Shown: piece after piece, positions 60,853-64,000 of the stretch | Layout of the letters: every line of letters begins with the position of its first letter | How positions within the stretch are numbered: position 1 is the stretch's first letter | Assembly (NCBI RefSeq): GCF_022513635.1 | Contig: NZ_JAKWBL010000001.1 | Span: forward strand, 1,984,001 to 2,048,000 | Length of the DNA stretch: 64,000 bases | Reading direction: 5' to 3' | Source of the DNA: Paraniabella ginsengisoli | GTDB lineage: Bacteria; Bacteroidota; Bacteroidia; Chitinophagales; Chitinophagaceae | Made by a program: the position numbers and the translations under genes | The notes under the pieces: model-generated | The model's input: the letters and a program-made list of their open reading frames with translations, nothing else | Databases searched by the model: none | Told to the model about the DNA's origin: nothing

Positions 60853-63800
60853 TTAGAAGGTTACGTTTAATCCCAAAGTAATAGTGCGTGCAGCTGGATA
60901 GGCGCTCCAATCAAACCCAGGTGTGAGAGGGGAATCACGAACCGAAACCTCAGGATTCAAACCAGAATAGTTAGTCCAGGTAATAAGATTCTGGGCAGAA
61001 GCATATACCCTTACATCTGCTATTTTTAACGATTTTAACGCAGCTAAGGGAAGGTTATAACCAAGAGAAACGGTTTTAAGCCTAAGGAAAGAACCATCTT
61101 CTATATTTCTATTGGAATAAAAGTTAGGACCATATCCACCTGCCACCGGCAAAAGGCTACCGATGTTATCAGGTGTCCATCGATCAGCATAAGAAGCCAA
61201 CATATTTACATTAGCTCTTCTCTCAGCACCCTCAAATACTATGCGGTTGGCATTTAGCAGGTCATTACCGTAAGACCATTGAAAAAATATGTTTACATCA
61301 AATTGCTTATATCTTAAATTATTAGAAAAGCCTCCTATATGCTTAGGTATGGGGCTACCGATGACGGTTTGATCATTGGCATTAATAATACCATCTCCGT
61401 TGATGTCTTTGTATTTAATATAACCAGGCCGAATAGTAGATGCGTCTTCTCCATTATTTTGCACGTTGGGTTTTAAAACATAAGTACCATCAATCAACCG
61501 GTCAAAATCTTCAATCTGATATAATCCATCGAAAACATAACCATAAAACGAAGCTACTTGTCGTCCTGGCAACGCGATATATGGCGAAGCGTTAAAATTA
61601 GAACTCCAGCTCCCCACCCTTGTGGTAAGACTTGATTGATCATAGTTTAACTCTTCTACTTTATTTCTGTTGAAGGCAATATTGAAACCAGAACCCCATG
61701 AAAAATCTTTGGTTTCAATATTCACAGTGTTTAAAGTAAACTCCAAACCACGGTTACTTACAGTACCAATATTTTTGAAAGCTGATCCATAACCTGTTGA
61801 CGACGCCAAAGTCGCATCTAACAAAAGATCATTTGTTCTTTTTTGATAGTAGTCGGCAACAAGGCTGATGCGATTATTGAACATACTTACATCCAGCCCT
61901 AAGTCGAACTGCGCAGTTCTTTCCCACACCAGGTTTTCATTGCCTACTTCAGTAGGAACAGTACCCTGCACAAACTGATTATTGAAAAAATAGCCGCTAT
62001 TTGTATTAGCACTATTTGACGAAACATTCTGCCGCAAAACACTCATATATGCAAAATCGGAAACCCTGTTATTGCCGGTAATACCATAGCTGACGCGGAA
62101 TTTGGCATCACTGATCGCACCAATATTTTTAATAACTGTCTCATCACCTAAACGCCATGCAAAAGCCGCAGAAGGGAAATAGCCCCAACGATTACCCGAA
62201 GCAAATCTGGAAGAACCGTCAGCGCGGTAAGAAACTGTAAAAAGATATTTAGAATTAAAAGTGTAATTAACCCTCCCTAAGAACGAAGCTAATGTAGAAT
62301 AAGATCCTGAGCTGATGCTGGAGTAGAGCGTACCTTCTTCCAGACCTTTTATTCCCAGTGATTCATTAGGCAGTAGTATCGCTGTGAAACCGTTAGTCTG
62401 CACATCATTACGCTGCAGGGTAAATCCGCCTACTGCATTTACCTGATGTTTTGTATTGTAGACTTTGTTATAGGTTAGCGTATTTTCATTCAGCCAACTA
62501 TGCGTAAATGAGTTATTCAGCGAACCATTAACACCAAAATTGGCTCCATATGTAGTAAAGGGGCTTCCCGCAGCGGTTTGGGAATTATTGAAGCGTTCAC
62601 CTCTTAGTTCACTTTCTGTAATACCTCCTGCAATCTTAAGTTTAAAATCTTTGAGGAAGGTATATTCCAGGAATGCGTTGGCATAAAGTGTATTGCGAAA
62701 CTGATAATTATAAGCATTCTTTAAATTAATGACCGGGTTCACCCGCAGGTCTACCGTAGAAGTAATATCCTCATCAAACGGATCTTCTAACAATTGGCCA
62801 TCATCTCCACCGCTTACCGGACGATACCCCCATATACTATAGAATATATAAGACGATGCATTACCTGATGAAGCACCATTTAAATTATCTGTTGTCTGAT
62901 TGGACATTTGTCCAAAGCGTTTGGTATGTGTATAATTTACATTCACAGCGGCTTTGAAATTTTTACCGATCTTCTGATCAATTTGAAAACGCCCCTGGTA
63001 ACGATTGAACCCACTGTTAAGAAGCACTCCATCCTGTGTCATAACATTCCCACTAAAAGAGTATTTGGTTTTATCTGTTCCTCCTCTAACGGCGATGCTG
63101 TGGTTTTGCATATTCGCAGTTCTTAGAGCCTGATCCTGCCAATCGACACCTGTCACATCACGATAGGACTCTAACGTTTTTCCATCGTTGAGATACAATG
63201 CCTCCGTAGCAGCAGTAGGGTTGAGCTCCAATTGGTAGCGTACAAATTCATAGGGACTCATCATTTCCTGTTTTTTAATAACATTTTGTCTGCCATACCA
63301 ACCATTATAACTTACAACAGCACTACCGGTTTTGCCTTTTTTGTAGTAATAAGGATGACGCCATTAGCACCTCTGGCGCCATAAATAGCAGTGGAAGACG
63401 CATCTTTCAACACTTCAATAGATGCGATATCATCCGGATTCAGCACATTATTTTCCGCCGATTCCATAGGAAAACCATCAATTACAAATAGTGGGGCATT
63501 ACTTTGGGTGATAGAATTACCGCCTCGAATTACTATATTGTAATCTACCCCTGGTTGCCCATCAACAGATGTCACCTGCACCCCAGCCACACGTCCGGCT
63601 AGCGCCTGGTCAAAAGAACTCACAGGCGCTTTCCTCATATCTTCCATATTGGCAGTACCAACAGAGCCTGTAAGGTCTTTTCTGTTTACCTCGCCGTAAC
63701 CAATGACGACGACATCGTCCAATGTTTGTAGACTTTCTTCTAATGCTATTTCCAAAGCAGATGCAGTATCGACTACTACCGAAGTGCTTTTGTACCCGAT

Positions 63801-64000
63801 CATGGAGACCGTAATAATTTCGCCTATAATCACATTTTCTATTTGAAAGTTGCCTAACTCGTTGGTTAAAACTGTTTTTTTACTTTGGGAGGTAGAGACT
63901 GTGGCCTTTGCTAACTGGTTCCCATCTTTATCGGCTACCGTGCCTGTAATACTTTTAGTCGTCTGGCTAAAACAGACGGAAGGGATGATTATCAGAAGTG
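60853..64000 (-). CDS. susC: SusC/RagA TonB-dependent transporter, 5'-partial at right edge, one frameshift
   Basis: About 1,045 residues in the window. The visible N-terminal end is LLIIIPSVCFSQTTKSITG, which is the end of a signal peptide leading directly into the CarboxypepD-reg-like domain, so no STN domain is present, unlike the SusC at 41.9 kb. Then plug (PLFVIDGFPMESAENNVLNP; DASSTAIYGARGANGVILIT) and barrel, ending with TITLGLNVTF. The frame breaks near 63325 (A run); repair gives TTKKGKTGSAVVSYNGWYGR. Only the first few residues are missing. Regulation must come from elsewhere, beyond the window. Confidence 0.94.

Overview
The window comes from a Bacteroidota chromosome, most likely a Chitinophaga-type member (Chitinophagaceae). 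The evidence is two SusC/SusD outer-membrane uptake loci, one with a FecI-type sigma factor, FecR anti-sigma factor and an STN domain on SusC; a fused SecDF; a bacillithiol-linked YtxJ; several promoters of the Bacteroidota form TTG-(about 19)-TAnnTTTG; and a moderate GC content. I cannot name the genus from sequence alone.

A technical fact dominates the reading. Nearly every longer gene is split by single-base deletions inside homopolymer runs. I traced about 45, always one base too few, with the protein restored by adding one base to the run. Uniform direction and context point to sequencing or consensus error rather than gene decay. I therefore describe split genes as single genes and state where the frame breaks. 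True remnants are few: a cupin tail near 25.3 kb, and a dinB tail abutting a C1-peptidase tail near 31.5-32.1 kb.

Layout. 0-9 kb: 3' part of secDF, a DUF6807/PmoA-family secreted protein, a lipoprotein, an NRAMP-USP metal transporter behind a DtxR-like operator, a Crp/Fnr regulator and NADP isocitrate dehydrogenase. 8.6-11.2 kb: a HigB/HigA toxin-antitoxin pair separated by an unusual roughly 260-bp CRISPR-repeat-like tandem element, then a GNAT acetyltransferase and an SPFH membrane protein. 11.6-17.3 kb: leucine biosynthesis genes leuC, leuD, a leuA-like gene, a small membrane protein and leuB, with several palindromic intergenic repeats, one of which is translated into the leuA-like N-terminus. 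17.3-18.2 kb: ytxJ, tRNA-Met(CAT), and a GIY-YIG nuclease gene starting exactly at the end of the tRNA terminator, followed by a second copy of the tRNA tail, terminator and gene start. 18.4-31.5 kb: mixed housekeeping and regulatory genes (Ycf48-like protein, NarL-type two-component pair, CutC, glycosylasparaginase, FMN reductase, MBL hydrolase, sulfatase, two AraC regulators around an S41 peptidase). 31.5-32.1 kb: gene remnants.

32.2-43.9 kb (minus strand): a sigma/anti-sigma-controlled SusC/SusD operon whose downstream enzymes are a two-domain EEP phosphoesterase, a sialate O-acetylesterase and a PHP-type (Sb-PDE-like) phosphoesterase. The enzyme set suggests uptake of a phosphorylated and acetylated substrate. 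44.1-64 kb (minus strand): a second locus with SusC (running off the right edge, no STN domain seen), SusD, DUF5017 lipoprotein, SGNH esterase, GH106 alpha-L-rhamnosidase, two adjacent paralogous large secreted proteins of unknown function, an FAD-dependent oxidoreductase and a sodium/solute symporter, ending at a terminator. This is best read as a utilisation locus for a rhamnose-containing, probably acetylated glycan.
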